64,000 nt of DNA from Arcuatula senhousia (taxonomy: Eukaryota; Mollusca; Bivalvia; Mytilida; Mytilidae), in assembly GCA_963971305.1 (NCBI GenBank), contig OZ020308.1, positions 39,523,275-39,587,274 of the forward strand, read 5' to 3'. The notes beneath the pieces were generated by a model. That model searched no databases, was not told the DNA's origin, and worked only from the letters and a program-made list of their open reading frames with translations. A program made the translations under genes and the position numbers. Below, piece by piece: positions 49,501 through 58,940 of this stretch. Each line of letters starts with the position of its first letter. Positions within the stretch are counted from its first letter, which is position 1.

Positions 49501-52500
49501 TTCAAAATATAAAGAAATAAAAGGAAGTAAAAAAGAATTATTGTTTCTGATGGTGCCGACAGGCGAGACATACTTTAGTGTTAACTCATGTTGTATATCT
49601 TGATGAGCTTCCCAATTCCTCAATGCTAACTTCTCCTCTAGCACTTAACAGTTTTCAAGATAAAGTCCAAAAATTGTGAAAATGGCCAATTTCGACGATC
49701 AAAGGAAAATGACTCCTTTAAGCAGTCATCCCACAACGTTGACCCAATGGAGATTTTTGTAGAGCTTTTGAATCTAAAGAAGGTATGTTGCTTTGATTTT
49801 CTCTATCTCTTATACTTTTTTTGCTATAATCTAAAACAATGGTCTCACCCCTATTCTATTTTAGCGACGGCGGCCATGTATGTTGGTCGGCGTGCACACA
49901 TTTCACAAACTTGGTAGAGGAAATCCTAAAGATCATGTGTACAAAGTTTGAAAGCAATTCCTTCAATGGTGTTAGGAAGATCTTTAAAAAAAACTAACGG
50001 ACGACGGACGCTTCACGATGACCGGTCAGGTGAGCTAAAACAGCCTTTCATTGAATAGCTTTTATTACAAATAACAGAACTATAAGTTATAAAGACTTCT
50101 TAACTAGCCTACAATTTAATTCAATCAGATCCCTGCATTTAAATGTTCATAATATTTACAATACATGTAATGTAAAAAGAGAAACATTTCAAAAGAATCC
50201 ACTTTATAATCAACTTTTCTAATGAAATCAAAATGTAATAAAAAATATTCATGATTACAGCACTTTTTCACTCAGTTATAGATTACATATCATTACTTAT
50301 AAAATTCATAAAATTCAATGATTACTGATAACATGTGATTACTGATTACCGATTATTATCGATGACGACAATTGATTACGATTACCCCATCCCTGACTTA
50401 AACAGTTAAATGAAAATTTTAAACCAAATCATGCCCATTTCAAATTGTTTTCCTTGTACAACAAGCAATTCAATGTGGATTTAAATAAATTTGATGCTAT
50501 AAAGTACAGACCTATCCAGTATTCCCTGTTGGGGTCACCAAACCCTTGTGTGTAAGCTTTCCAGCCACGATAAAAGTCTGTATGTCCGTTATATCGTTTT
50601 TGAAATACCTAAAAAGGAAACAGTTAAGCCCCAGTCACACTGTCAATTTTCGGGCATCCCATTTTACTACGTTCGAAAACGTAGTGAAACGGCTATAAAC
50701 GTAGCGAACCGTACCGACACGTAGTTGAAACCCGCTGTATACGTAGGCATTCCTGGGCATAAACTTGATCTATCCCGTTTATATCGTTTGCAAAACATAA
50801 CGTTGTTAAAATAATCATGTGTCACAAATGCGTACTTCAACGTGGTAAAACGTTGTGAAAACATAATAAAACCTAGCCAAAGCTTACTTATTTGTTTTTG
50901 CTAGGTTCTCTCACGTTTTGAAAGGTATCAAGGCGTAGCAATACGTATAACTACGTTCACTACTACGTATCTTCAAGCAGGGGGTTAAAATTGGTCGATA
51001 AGGTTTGATTTCTCACAAATATATCAGCAGATGAAAATTTAAATATACTACAACTTCAGATGTTTATTGTTCCTAAAAGAGTTATCAAAACGTTGTAACA
51101 CATAGTAATGCGTAGTACAAATCCATCAATACTTTCCGAAACGTACTATAATCTAAATGACCGTAACAAAACCTAGTGATGCGTATTGAATCGTAGTAAA
51201 TACGTCGAGAAACCTAGAAATCCTTACCGAAACGGCCCAAAGGCATAACTGGATATACGTATTGAAACGTATTAAAGCGTTTAATAACTAGCTGATGCCT
51301 GGTACAACATAGACACTTAGAAATAATGACATAAATTTCCTTGATCCGTGACGTTTTAAAACGTAGCAAAACCTGGACGTCGAAACGTGACAGTGAGACT
51401 AGGGCTTTTTAAAATAAACACAATTCTACAATTCTATCGAAATAATAACTAAAATTATAATGTTTCAAATAATAGCATTTACTATTCGAATGACTTTCTG
51501 ATATGAATTCAAATTTTATCGGACAGATCAGAAAACCAAAGCACACATTTTAGCATATTGAAGAAGTCCGTATTGGAATCTCGAAATATGGTCTCACTCG
51601 ATAGGTACATACACCCCACTTTTTAAGCAGAGACAATTCAAATGAAATAACTCACGGTCCAGCCGCCGCCATCTTTTTCCATTTCACAATAGACGTCGAT
51701 CCTACGTGACAACCGTTTAGGATATATCTTATAAACACCACTTGGACAGCCTCTTTGAATGTCTCCACAGTCAATAGGTCTTCCTCCTATTATAAAAGAT
51801 TAAAATTAAACTAAACTAGAAAATGAGTCTATTAGCCACGAATGGCCCGAGCCCGTCCCTTCTTAAAATATTATTGACCACCAATATGTAGAACCGAGAT
51901 ATGGTCTGACAACAAAAAGGACCAAAATTGTGCGTACCTAAATTATGGGTTGCAGTGACCTAATTTCTATTAAGTGGTGTCTTACTACCCAAGACATATT
52001 TAGCGGATTTCAATTTGGTTTAGAAAAAAAAACCACCTTTTTTTCCATTATGATTTCAAAAAACCCCATCATTTATCGCTATTGATACTAAACAAAGAAC
52101 CAAAGTTTTCATTAGCCTTCTCAAACTACTGTAAATGAGCAATAAACCAAGTTTATCGGTTTTTTGTTACTGTCGCGTGCTACAGACATATGTTTATTAT
52201 GAATTGACCTCAAAAGGAAAGTTCACGTTTTTATTCTATCTGTAGTAGAGGTTACCACTGTCTACGTTCTGAATATGTACTAGTGTTTGGGTTTGGATTC
52301 AGATTACACAAGACAGTCCTTTAGCATGCACAACAGAGGATGAATAGACGGGGGATGCCGTGACCAGACTCCTAGACCTGCTTTCGCTTTTTTCGCTTTT
52401 GGCCCGAGACAGGAGTTATTTTTTCAAAAATTTCAATGCAATTTAGGTTATGTCAATTAAAAAAATTGCTTCATTTTTTTTCAACAAAACTTTGGCCACA

Positions 52501-55500
52501 CAAAGTTCATTACCTTTGAAACTGTAGTAGATAAAAAACCAGAAATTCCTACCATCATAAAACTTTTTGAGGGTCAGAAAAGAGGTGCTTTAAAAATGAA
52601 AAAAAAACACCTTTTTGCTTTGAGCCAAATCACATCTGTATCAAGGAATTTAAAAAAAATTAAACTTGATAAATTTATACTATCTTTCATTATCATTTCA
52701 CACCAAGCTTATTCTTTAGTCATAAAAATGAACATTACAATATAATTTACAAAAAACACTATCTTTTGATAAGGACTATATTATTGGACAACGAAATTGA
52801 AGGGAGCTTACTGTGGTCTCGTACCTAATAGTCCCCAGAAAAACCTTCGACAGGCAAATAAAATAATTTTCACGTAAATTGTCTCTTTCCAACTGAACTG
52901 CCAAGTATCAAAGTGATCGGATCAATAACAATGAAATTATTAGCACTTTAAAACTCTGGTTGCATATAACATGTATAAGAAATTTGATAAAAAAAAACAC
53001 CAGGAAAATCCATGAGGGCTATTTGATCAATTTTCTTTATTTCATAAAAATTCAAAAAAATTAATGGCTGAATTTAATAACAATATCCTATCTGAGCATG
53101 GAAAAACAAGTTTTAGTACAATATCTGCATTGTTTCAACTTTTGTCTCTTTCCCATATTCGCAGATAGGAAAATAAGCCTTTTTAGCTTTATTGAGGGGT
53201 ACATGTATGGTCATGAGAATTTTTTTTTAAAGGAAATAAAATATTTGGACCACAAGGGATTTAAAATGTTAATTACAAATTAAACTTACAAAATAAAACC
53301 AAAAATACCATATTCATATGAAAGTAAGTTCTACAGTGTTTAGCATTGGATAAATGGTGCAATTTTAAAATACATGTTTGAAACACAACACTTAAAACTA
53401 ATGTTAGAAGGTAAAAAATGTTAAAGATGCAACAACCTGCAACATTAAAGGTGTTTTAAGTATGAGATGATGATGTTGAACAGAATTTAGCAGCAAAAAG
53501 ACTAGTCAAATCACTTAAGATAAAAAAAAATCATGACTCATGTGCGAAAGAATGTCCCGTGCGGATCTCGGAAGGCAAACAGGCCGCATCGGGGCCTAGG
53601 CGACTAAGGGTCTTAGGGTTCTGACCTATATTGTGTTGCGAGGACGAAAAACACCAAATTAATCATTCACTCACTCATGTGCGAAATAATTAAATAATTA
53701 AAAACGGCCAAATCTATACAGCAAGAATTTGAAAAATTTTCAATCCTGTAACTTATTCTATGAAATCCAGAGATCTTACATATGCTTTGTTTGTGTTGTT
53801 TAGCTATTCCTCAGTTTATTGTGACTGGTTGTCTATGATATACCCTATGTAGAAAGATTACTTGGATATGTGGTAGTCATAGGTCGCAGCCTCATTTTGC
53901 AAGGAGTCAAATGATTTTGCTTCGGAAATATTTAATATAGACATACAAATATGGCTAAATATGCCAAATATTGAGATAAACACATGTAAAGGCTGATATT
54001 GCAAGAACTTATTAATCCTCATAACTGAGGACCATACATGGCAATGCAAAATGATTCTAAGAGCTGTAAAAAGGCCATCCTATCCCCTTTTATAAGGCCC
54101 GAGACTAAAGTAAATAAAGGTAATAACAAAACTATCGAACTTCAACGATCAATCTCATTGTCCAGAGAAAATGACAAAAACGAATCAGTCATACCGGAGA
54201 ATTGGTGGATCGCAATGGTCGTGACTTGGTACAGACATTTCAAACGAAATGGTGGGTTAAACTAGGTTTTATGGCGCCAAACCTCCCTCTTCCATCGCGA
54301 TCTTAGGATCCGGTAATGACCATAGAACACAACATAGTTGTGAGACACAATATGGATATTGATGTGATTATCTCGGTACAGCAGACCAGTCAAACACTAA
54401 TTAAAACAATTAATCACCATATCTTTTAACTCAATTTTGAACTTTTCTACTAGTGGCTGATAACAAAGAAAGAATTTTTTTAGGGATCGTATGAGACGTA
54501 TTTTCTTATAGCCCTGCTCCAAAAGTCGGTCACGAAGAAATCGGTGTCTGATCAAAAACTTTGTGAAATGTGTGCAAGCTCTGGCATATCGAACAAGTTG
54601 TGAAATATAAACACCGTATGCAGGGGAAGTAAGTATATTGCTCTGTAGATTAGGAAAAATTAAAATCGTCTCTTTTATCTTAAATTTTTGTACTGAGATT
54701 ACCACCTGGGTCAAATTCGAGGTGCAAATCCAAGAAAGACGTGAAGCAATTTGATTCCGTGGTTTCTTTAATCTCCAATTCTGGAGGATATATTAAAGGA
54801 ATCCATCTACCAAATGAAATGTTATTGACAGAAAGGACATCATCAATATATCTGAATGTTAGATTAAATGACCTTGCCTCTTTCATCTTCTTGTTCTTTA
54901 CGAGTCCCTGAAGAAATTCAGTCTCGTAAGAATATAAAAACAAATCGGCGAGGAGAGGAGCACAGCTTGTGCCCATTGGAATGCCGATTTGTTGTTGAAA
55001 AATCTCTCCTCCGAAGGTGACAAATATGTTGTCAATGAGGAAATCAAGCATACTGCAAACTTGTTCCAGTGTGTAACAAATTTTATCTTTGAAAGATGTT
55101 TTGGAAAAGAATGTAGAGTTATAATAACCCAAAACAACAAAATTCCTAGAATTTGAAAAGGCTTTTCCAAGAAGTTTTTTTCAGACGACATTTTAGTTTT
55201 TCGTGTGGCAAGTTAGTGTAAAAAATGAAAAATCGAACGTTTTCAAAGAGTGAACCTCAGAAAATGATCTAGATTTAAAATGATCTAACAAATCTTTTAA
55301 GTTCTTCCAAATCCACATATGGTTGATTCCACTATGATTATAAATAGTGTCGCAGTATGCTTGTTGACCTCCTTTGACAGCAGACAAGATTTTAGTTAAA
55401 TGGACGGACAGCTCTGTAGTTGAACATGATGAAGATCCAGCTATATACCTTTCTTTGTACGGATTTTTATTTTATTCTAAAATTTCAATGCATTTTCAAT

Positions 55501-56872
55501 ATAGCATTATGTCAATTCAAATAAATCGCACCAATTCTTTTTTAACGAAACTTTGGCCCCATAAAATTCATTAGATTCGAAATTTTAGTAAAAATTTCAG
55601 AAACACTACCATCTTAACACGTTTAATTCTTTTATTGACTCCTATGAGGGTCAGAAAAGAGGGATTAAAATAAAAAAAAACATGTTTTAATATCAACTAA
55701 AACTGAAAGGAACTCACTGTGGTTTCGTACCTTTTGGCGACGCAGTAAAGATGTATCGAACAGTTATAAATTATAAAATAAGACTTGTCGTCCTAGCATT
55801 AGAGTTTATACATACCATTACAGTTTTCGGGCGATTCTTTTACAGCAGATTTCACGGTATCTATGATGTTCTTAGCTTCGTCTCCATAGAAAAACACACC
55901 TGCAACAAAAATATAACCAATAAAATAAAAATTAAAGACCAGTCCAATTGCGGAAAACCTGACCGCAAACCATAGTGGTGCACCGTGTTGGGAAAAATGT
56001 CACGTTCCTTGCACGTTAAAGAACCCTGCTGCAGGTCTCGGTAAAAGTAGGACCCGTAGGATCCCCATGCAGGAGGCGAAATTTCCCGTCCCTACCCATC
56101 ACTCCTTTTTTTCAGTGGCAGTCAAAACTCTCCTACCCGATTGGCCTTGTGTCCCCATTTCCTCCACTTCATCATCATTTCATGTTCATTGTATCACCAC
56201 TTTCATGTTCATCTCCCGGATATAGCCGAAATCGTGCTGCTTGGGAGTAAAGCAATAACTAACTAACTAACTAACTAACCAGTCCAATTCCTACGTATTC
56301 GATCTTAAAATCAGCAAAAAGATAACCCAAGAAGATGTTTTATTTCTTTAAAAAAAATGAGTAGTAAACGGATAATTATTTGATCTGGCCCCGGCGCCAC
56401 AAAACTTTAAAAAATACATAAGTCTGATAAGATTCTAAGCTCAATGTTTAAACTATGGGAATTGACAATTTTCTCAGACTTAAGAATATGTTTTTGGTTT
56501 TGTGGAGAAATGGCCTTGAACATTCTATTTTCAATCGGTCTTTTTAACGAATAATACTATAAATGCAAAAGAAGATGAAAGAATGTGTCAGAGACTCGCG
56601 GTCGGATATCGTGATATTTCTAAACCGCTTTTTCAATATTTTAAGGGAATCGTGTCTTAAAAATCAATGAAGAAAGTTTTTTTAACAAAACTAGGTTTAT
56701 TCGATATAACAACAGTACAAGTACAAACTGTAAAGGGTAAACCTCAATAGAACAAACCATCAAGAAATTAATTTCACATACCTGTTTTAAAAGCTCTGGA
56801 AATATTGATGGACCGAGCAATAACCACATCAACATGGAGCAATAAAAGTAAAAGTCCAATAGCGCTAAGCAT
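43242..56872 (-). CDS. Secreted fibrinogen-related (FReD) protein, six-exon gene
   Basis: Exons on the minus strand: 56872-56782, 55899-55816, 51786-51656, 50608-50512, 44445-44281 and 43507-43242 (834 nt including the stop, 277 aa). All introns are GT-AG and the phases agree. Residues 1-19 form a signal peptide (MLSAIGLLLLLLHVDVVIA). Residues 20-60 are a short linker without collagen repeats. About 61-277 is a complete fibrinogen C-terminal domain: GGGWTVFQ (98-105), YWIGN (132-136), calcium loop DRDND (205-209), C215/C228 around GAWWF, and DLNGEY (232-237). N23 and N208 are in N-glycosylation sequons. An in-frame TAG lies 12 nt upstream of the ATG. In molluscs such proteins (FREPs, ficolin-like lectins) are secreted pattern-recognition factors; the ligand here is unknown. 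Extra cysteines C57 and C72 may pair. Confidence 0.93.
43590..43986. mobile_element. TTTAGCTCACC-type MITE in intron 5
   Basis: The left end TTTTAGCTCACCTAGCCAAAGG and the inverse of the right end (TTTTAGCCCACCTCGCCAAAG) match well over about 20 bp. The body has GTCGTCGTCCGTTAAC and ATCTTCTCCTCC with a matching inverse near the right end. Length is about 397 bp and no ORF is present. It nearly fills the 773-bp intron 5. Confidence 0.75.
44281..44445 (-). CDS. FReD gene exon 5
   Basis: 165 nt, residues 135-189, phase 1 to 1. Encodes GNRNLNRLT, YELRVDMEDFDG, AKYNHFVVG and SVSGYYGTA, the central strand region of the domain. Acceptor AACTATAG, donor GTAAGAG. Confidence 0.93.
44446..45420. other. 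Intron 4, exon 5-proximal part
   Basis: AT-rich. Overlapping minus-strand frames of 80-100 codons (44616-45318) have no recognisable domain, no shared splice structure and biased AT codons. I see nothing functional. Confidence 0.5.
45425..45548 (-). mobile_element. tRNA-derived SINE fragment
   Basis: Read on the minus strand from about 45548, GGCTGAGCGGCCGAGT-GATCTAAGGCG resembles the 5' half of a tRNA-Leu or tRNA-Ser (A-box region), followed by decayed sequence and an AACACCAACACATACACTCAC tail. No intact B box or cloverleaf is present, so it is not a functional tRNA. It lies in intron 4. Confidence 0.6.
46075..46230 (-). repeat. Single unit of the 165-bp cassette family
   Basis: AACAGGAAGTAGGTGAGCGA, CAGACCTAAAA, TACCAAATATCAAG and GCTGAGAAAACTGTTACGAAA match one unit of the 41341 block. 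It is an isolated unit in intron 4. Confidence 0.7.
46545..46700 (+). repeat. ATTAC/GTAAT-rich repeat, left
   Basis: GTTGGGGTTGATTATTTT followed by many alternating TAATC, GATTAC and GTAAT words. The inverse arrangement occurs at 50215-50400, ending GATTACCCCATCCCTGAC. Confidence 0.6.
46870..47455 (+). pseudogene. Reverse-transcriptase element 3' end, copy C
   Basis: Plus-strand relic of the same family as copy A. Recognisable blocks include FPSTFPSCVATFRPLQ-like remains, then PRLL, KKFYGRHYALIDKYGIS and ADVGLS, ending in TAG at 47153-47155. There is an internal deletion after CAATTGATTTT. The intact 3' tail follows: GAGTTCACTCTAGTTTCGAC, TTTTGTCCTGTTCTTGTTG, GACATTCGAATACCCC. It lies in intron 4, antisense to the gene. 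Confidence 0.72.
47456..47872. other. Intronic stretch without features
   Basis: AT-rich, with no repeats recognised and no coding signal. Confidence 0.5.
48199..48721. mobile_element. GTCTCGCCTGC cassette, copy 2
   Basis: TGTCTCGCCTGCGAAGC at the left and CAGGCGAGACA at the right, with two internal GAGCAC.TCCAT units. It is shorter than copies 1 and 3 by one internal unit, showing that the repeat number varies. Confidence 0.8.
48862..49570. mobile_element. GTCTCGCCTGC cassette, copy 3
   Basis: Same ends as copies 1 and 2, with three internal units of about 170 bp. A 123-codon minus-strand frame (48935-49306) is created by the repeat periodicity and has no independent support. Only 140 bp separate it from copy 2. 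Confidence 0.8.
50215..50400 (-). repeat. ATTAC-rich repeat, right
   Basis: Inverse relative of the block at 46545, ending GATTACCCCATCCCTGAC. See the finding on the pair. Confidence 0.55.
50512..50608 (-). CDS. FReD gene exon 4
   Basis: 97 nt, residues 103-134. Encodes VFQKRYNG, FYRGWKAY, GFGDPNREYW, typical of the domain after the WTV motif. The acceptor is preceded by a pyrimidine tract (TGTTTCCTTTTTAG). A MITE begins about 18 nt upstream, at 50626. Confidence 0.92.
50626..51407. mobile_element. ~780-bp MITE in intron 3
   Basis: The left end AAGCCCCAGTCACACTGTCA matches the inverse of the right end (AAGCCCTAGTCTCACTGTCA) with three differences. Inside are many short AAACGTAG / CTACGTTT words, giving dense internal symmetry. 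No clear target duplication. The 65-codon frame at 50667 lies inside and is not a gene. It makes up most of the 1047-bp intron 3. Confidence 0.8.
51656..51786 (-). CDS. FReD gene exon 3: start of fibrinogen domain
   Basis: 131 nt, residues 59-102. Contains RPIDCGDI, SGVYKIYP, VYCEME and DGGGWT, the classic opening of the domain (cysteines 65 and 92). Donor is GTGAGT. The exon ends in phase 0 exactly between the T and V of the WTV motif. Confidence 0.92.
52400..52840 (+). repeat. Dispersed repeat in intron 2, copy 1
   Basis: AATTTCAATGCA, TATGTCAATT, AACTTTGGCC, TTTGAGGGTCAGAAAAGAGG and CTTACTGTGGTCTCGTACCT occur in the same order as in copy 2 at 55430-55745. Confidence 0.65.
52841..53550. 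other. Intron 2 stretch without features
   Basis: AT-rich sequence. The 61-codon frame at 53098 shows no recognisable domain. Confidence 0.5.
53555..53690 (+). mobile_element. Internally deleted SINE copy
   Basis: Head block GTCCCGTGCGG...GGCGACTAAGGGTCTTA matches the 5' end of the SINE at 33858. It jumps directly to the tail block AAAACACCAA...TCACTCACTCAT. The middle is missing. Confidence 0.65.
54100..55430 (-). pseudogene. Reverse-transcriptase pseudogene, copy D (longest)
   Basis: Minus-strand blocks in order: IWKNLKDLLDHFKSRS and LKTFDFS near 55310-55230, IDNIFVTFGG and IGIPMGTSCAPLLADLF near 55040-54945, catalytic YIDD intact at 54850-54839, and YGVYISQLVRYARAC near 54610, ending at a stop near 54397. 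Frameshifts separate the blocks near 55180 and near 54690-54714. Decayed 3' sequence continues to about 54100. It diverges clearly from copy A (for example GEIFQQQ against GRVFQQT), so it is an older or separate lineage. It lies in intron 2, in the gene's own orientation. Confidence 0.8.
55430..55745 (+). repeat. Dispersed repeat in intron 2, copy 2
   Basis: Matches 52400-52840 in order and orientation; ends CACTGTGGTTTCGTACCTTT. Confidence 0.65.
55816..55899 (-). CDS. FReD gene exon 2: linker
   Basis: 84 nt, phase 1 to phase 1, residues 31-58. It encodes a short amphipathic segment (KNIIDTVKSAVKESPENC) and no known domain. The acceptor follows TTTTTGTTGCAG and the donor is GTATGT. Length and phase would allow it to be skipped without breaking the frame. 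Confidence 0.85.
55950..56277 (+). mobile_element. SINE-like insertion in intron 1, with 12-bp target duplication
   Basis: Flanked by perfect direct repeats ACCAGTCCAATT at 55938-55949 and 56278-56289. The 328-bp body shares ACCATAGTGGTGCACCGTGT, TAGGACCCGTAGG and CATGCAGGAGGC with 36640-36990 and is related to 33858-34353. It ends in an (AACT)n tail. It is antisense to the FReD gene and 5'-truncated relative to the longest copy. The perfect duplication suggests a fairly recent insertion. Confidence 0.85.
56782..56872 (-). CDS. FReD gene exon 1: start codon and signal peptide
   Basis: Encodes residues 1-30 and the first base of codon 31: a hydrophobic leader with a leucine run, a likely cleavage after VVIA, and the sequon N23-I-S. 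Upstream, the frame is closed by TAG 12 nt before the ATG, so this is the first possible methionine. Donor GTATGT at 56781. Confidence 0.9.
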
Positions 56873-57297
56873 ATTTATTTTCTATTCTTTGCTAATGAGA
56901 TAACAGCCTTGGGGTTTTTTGCTTCTTTAACAAAGTTTGAAGAAAACGCAGATTCAACTTCTCAAACTATACCTGTATATGTTTTAGTTTCATCTAGATA
57001 TTATACATTTGATGATTCCATAGCGTGATGCCATGGTAACAGCTGGTTGAAAAAAAAAAAACATATAATGGAATGGTATTTATTGATTAGGTTATGACAA
57101 CAGGTTTGCTTTTTCCTGGTTATCAAAATATTTTCCAAAAATAAAGAAGTATCACTAGTACAAAGGTAACTTAAGATTGACACGAAGGTTTGTTTAATAG
57201 GGACGTAAGTCGCTTTACCGGTATTTTACTCCCAAAGCGCAGTTCTAGACATATGACTACTATCCTTCAACTGTTCTTGAACAGGTAAAACATTATA
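56873..57297 (-). promoter_or_regulatory. Presumed promoter/5' UTR region of the FReD gene
   Basis: About 420 bp of AT-rich sequence directly upstream of the ATG on the minus strand. No convincing TATA box or initiator can be singled out, and the transcription start is unknown. Confidence 0.3.
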
Positions 57298-57785
57298 ATG
57301 AAAGTTTTCATTATTTTTACGTTTCAATGCTTACGTGACCATAACAAATATGGCTGCTTGCAGACGACAAACGCAACATCAAACTCGGATAAACTGGAAA
57401 AAAAACTGGCAAATAGATGTATCAAAAATTTATGATTCTTTCTAGATATTCTTGCGTATTCTATGTTCAAAGTGTTGCAGAATCGCGTAAAAACAATAAT
57501 TGAGCTGTTAACGATAGCACTGACAAAAGCCAATGCAAGGACACTGAGCTTGCCAGAATTACGATCAACTACAGAACACAAGTGCAACTTAAAGAGTCGC
57601 ATACCACACACTAACTTACGAGACAAGACAGACATATGTGGAAAGGCCAAACTATTATTAATGATCCAGTATTCATCATCGTCAGACGTGTGCAAGAGAC
57701 GGGGGCACTGCCTCATTGGGGCGTTGCAAGCTTCCTGTAAATCCTTCACCTCATGATTGACGTACATTGTACTTCCCTCAATCAT
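57298..57785. other. Unassigned open stretch on both strands
   Basis: The minus strand has a 153-codon open frame starting with ATG (57785-57324), with a hydrophobic segment around residues 80-100 (SVLALAFVSAIVNSSIIVF). The plus strand has an ATG frame from 57298 (MKVFIIFTFQ..., signal-peptide-like), stopped after 45 codons and reopening in the same frame at 57463 for 97 codons with several cysteines. The base composition is less AT-rich than the flanks. I recognise neither protein. It may be an exon of an unlinked gene, a pseudogene, or chance. Confidence 0.3.
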
Positions 57786-58230
57786 TCCTTGTGTGTCTTA
57801 TATTATATTTAAAATCGAATTAAGTTTGGTCGCCCTAGAACCTTTTTAAATCAAAAGTTCGATTATTTCTAATGTAATAGATAACTGTCTAGTTTTATCA
57901 AATTACAAAACATAATCCTTTTTCTAAGATATCTGACACCAATTGGTGACGAACATAACTACAGTTAATTGCAGGGGCTAACATGGTACAAATTTAATCA
58001 ATAACTCGTTTTGATATTTTTCCTTTTGTGTGAATTCGAAATCAATTAAAAAATAAAAAACTTCGCCGAGCGCAGCATAATACGACCGAAAGATGTTGAA
58101 CTCTGTACGTTTTAGTCCCAATACGGATAGTCAACTGCTCTGGACACATGCAGCCCATGGTGGACTGATAAAGGTTTTTGACATATGCAGCTTTTGGTGG
58201 ACTTTCCACTCAAAAGGGATTATTTTTCCC
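57786..58230. other. Gene-free stretch
   Basis: AT-rich, no features recognised. Confidence 0.5.
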
Positions 58231-58612
58231 AAGAAGATCAAAATCAGACCACAAATAAAAAAAGTTTTGGTCCCTAATTACATAATAGGGGGAAAATGGG
58301 GGCCCGCAAATATAAATTCTTAACTTTGTATCCACTATTTGACAAGAACAAACATGCAAAAAAAAATTCAAAATCGGATCACAAGTAACAAAGTTTCGAT
58401 TTTGGTCCCTTTTGGCCCCTAATTACGTAACAGGGAAAAAGGGGGCACGAACATTCATCGGGTTCATTCTTTTATTGTAAGAAACATTATTCACAATATC
58501 ACAGCAATAGGCCAACTAGGACCAAAGTTATGGTGGAAACAAATAAAATATTTCAAAAACAAAAAAGGGGGACCCCAAAATCAATTCCATTCATCCTTTT
58601 ATTAGTGGAGCG
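58230..58612 (+). repeat. Dispersed repeat related to 31370-33000
   Basis: ACTATTTGACAAGAACAAAC at about 58336, CCCTAATTACGTAACAGGG, then a block ending GGGGGACCCC and CATTCATCCTTTTATT. These occur in the same order as at 31370-33000 but as single units. Confidence 0.65.
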
Positions 58613-58940
58613 GATAAACTTGATTTTTCACCAAAATATTTCACATCGTGATAAAAGCATGAAATTTTGTACAAACATTCCTCAATATATAATGATTCAG
58701 AATTCATAGTTGGCCATCTTGATTTCCGCCATTTTAAAGATGGCCGCCGCAAAATTAAAATGGTGCCATTTCTCTATAATCTTTTTTACAAAACTACTTT
58801 TTGCTTTTTAATCTCTTGTTTTTGTTGGACAATTGACACGTATATTAAGAAACAAATAATAAATATAAGCTTAATTAGTTAATTTGATAGTGCGCATGCG
58901 CAATAAACTGTCAAAAGTATAAATATCCAAGTTTTCCAAG
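58613..58940 (+). repeat. R module 1 (promoter-like repeat)
   Basis: About 325 bp starting AACTTGATTTTTCACCAAAA. It contains GCCATCTTG at 58713 and AAGATGGCCGCC at 58737 (YY1-like), a perfect TGCGCATGCGCA at 58891-58902 (NRF1-like palindrome) and TATAAATA at 58918-58925, then TTTTCCAAGCTGTGAGTTG. Further copies are at 59391, 59732, 60908 and 61131. Confidence 0.75.

Larger units (their letters stand above)
47873..50040. repeat. Bivalve-type repeat CAAGAGGCTC...GAGCTAAAA, interrupted twice
   Basis: Begins CAAGAGGCTCACAGGAGCCT and ends GGTCAGGTGAGCTAAAA. The two GTCTCGCCTGC cassettes at 48199 and 48862 sit inside it. Non-coding, in intron 4. The assignment of its ends as one element is inference from the overall arrangement. 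Confidence 0.5.

Noticed and set aside
50667..50864. 65-codon minus-strand frame in intron 3
   Set aside because: It lies inside the inverted-repeat MITE and shows no domain.
54038..54265. 75-codon plus-strand frame
   Set aside because: It is antisense to the decayed 3' region of the reverse-transcriptase element and has no domain.
56641..56859. 72-codon minus-strand frame beginning MDFYFYCSML
   Set aside because: It is a shadow frame of exon 1; the frame from 56872 gives a signal peptide and joins the FReD exons in phase.
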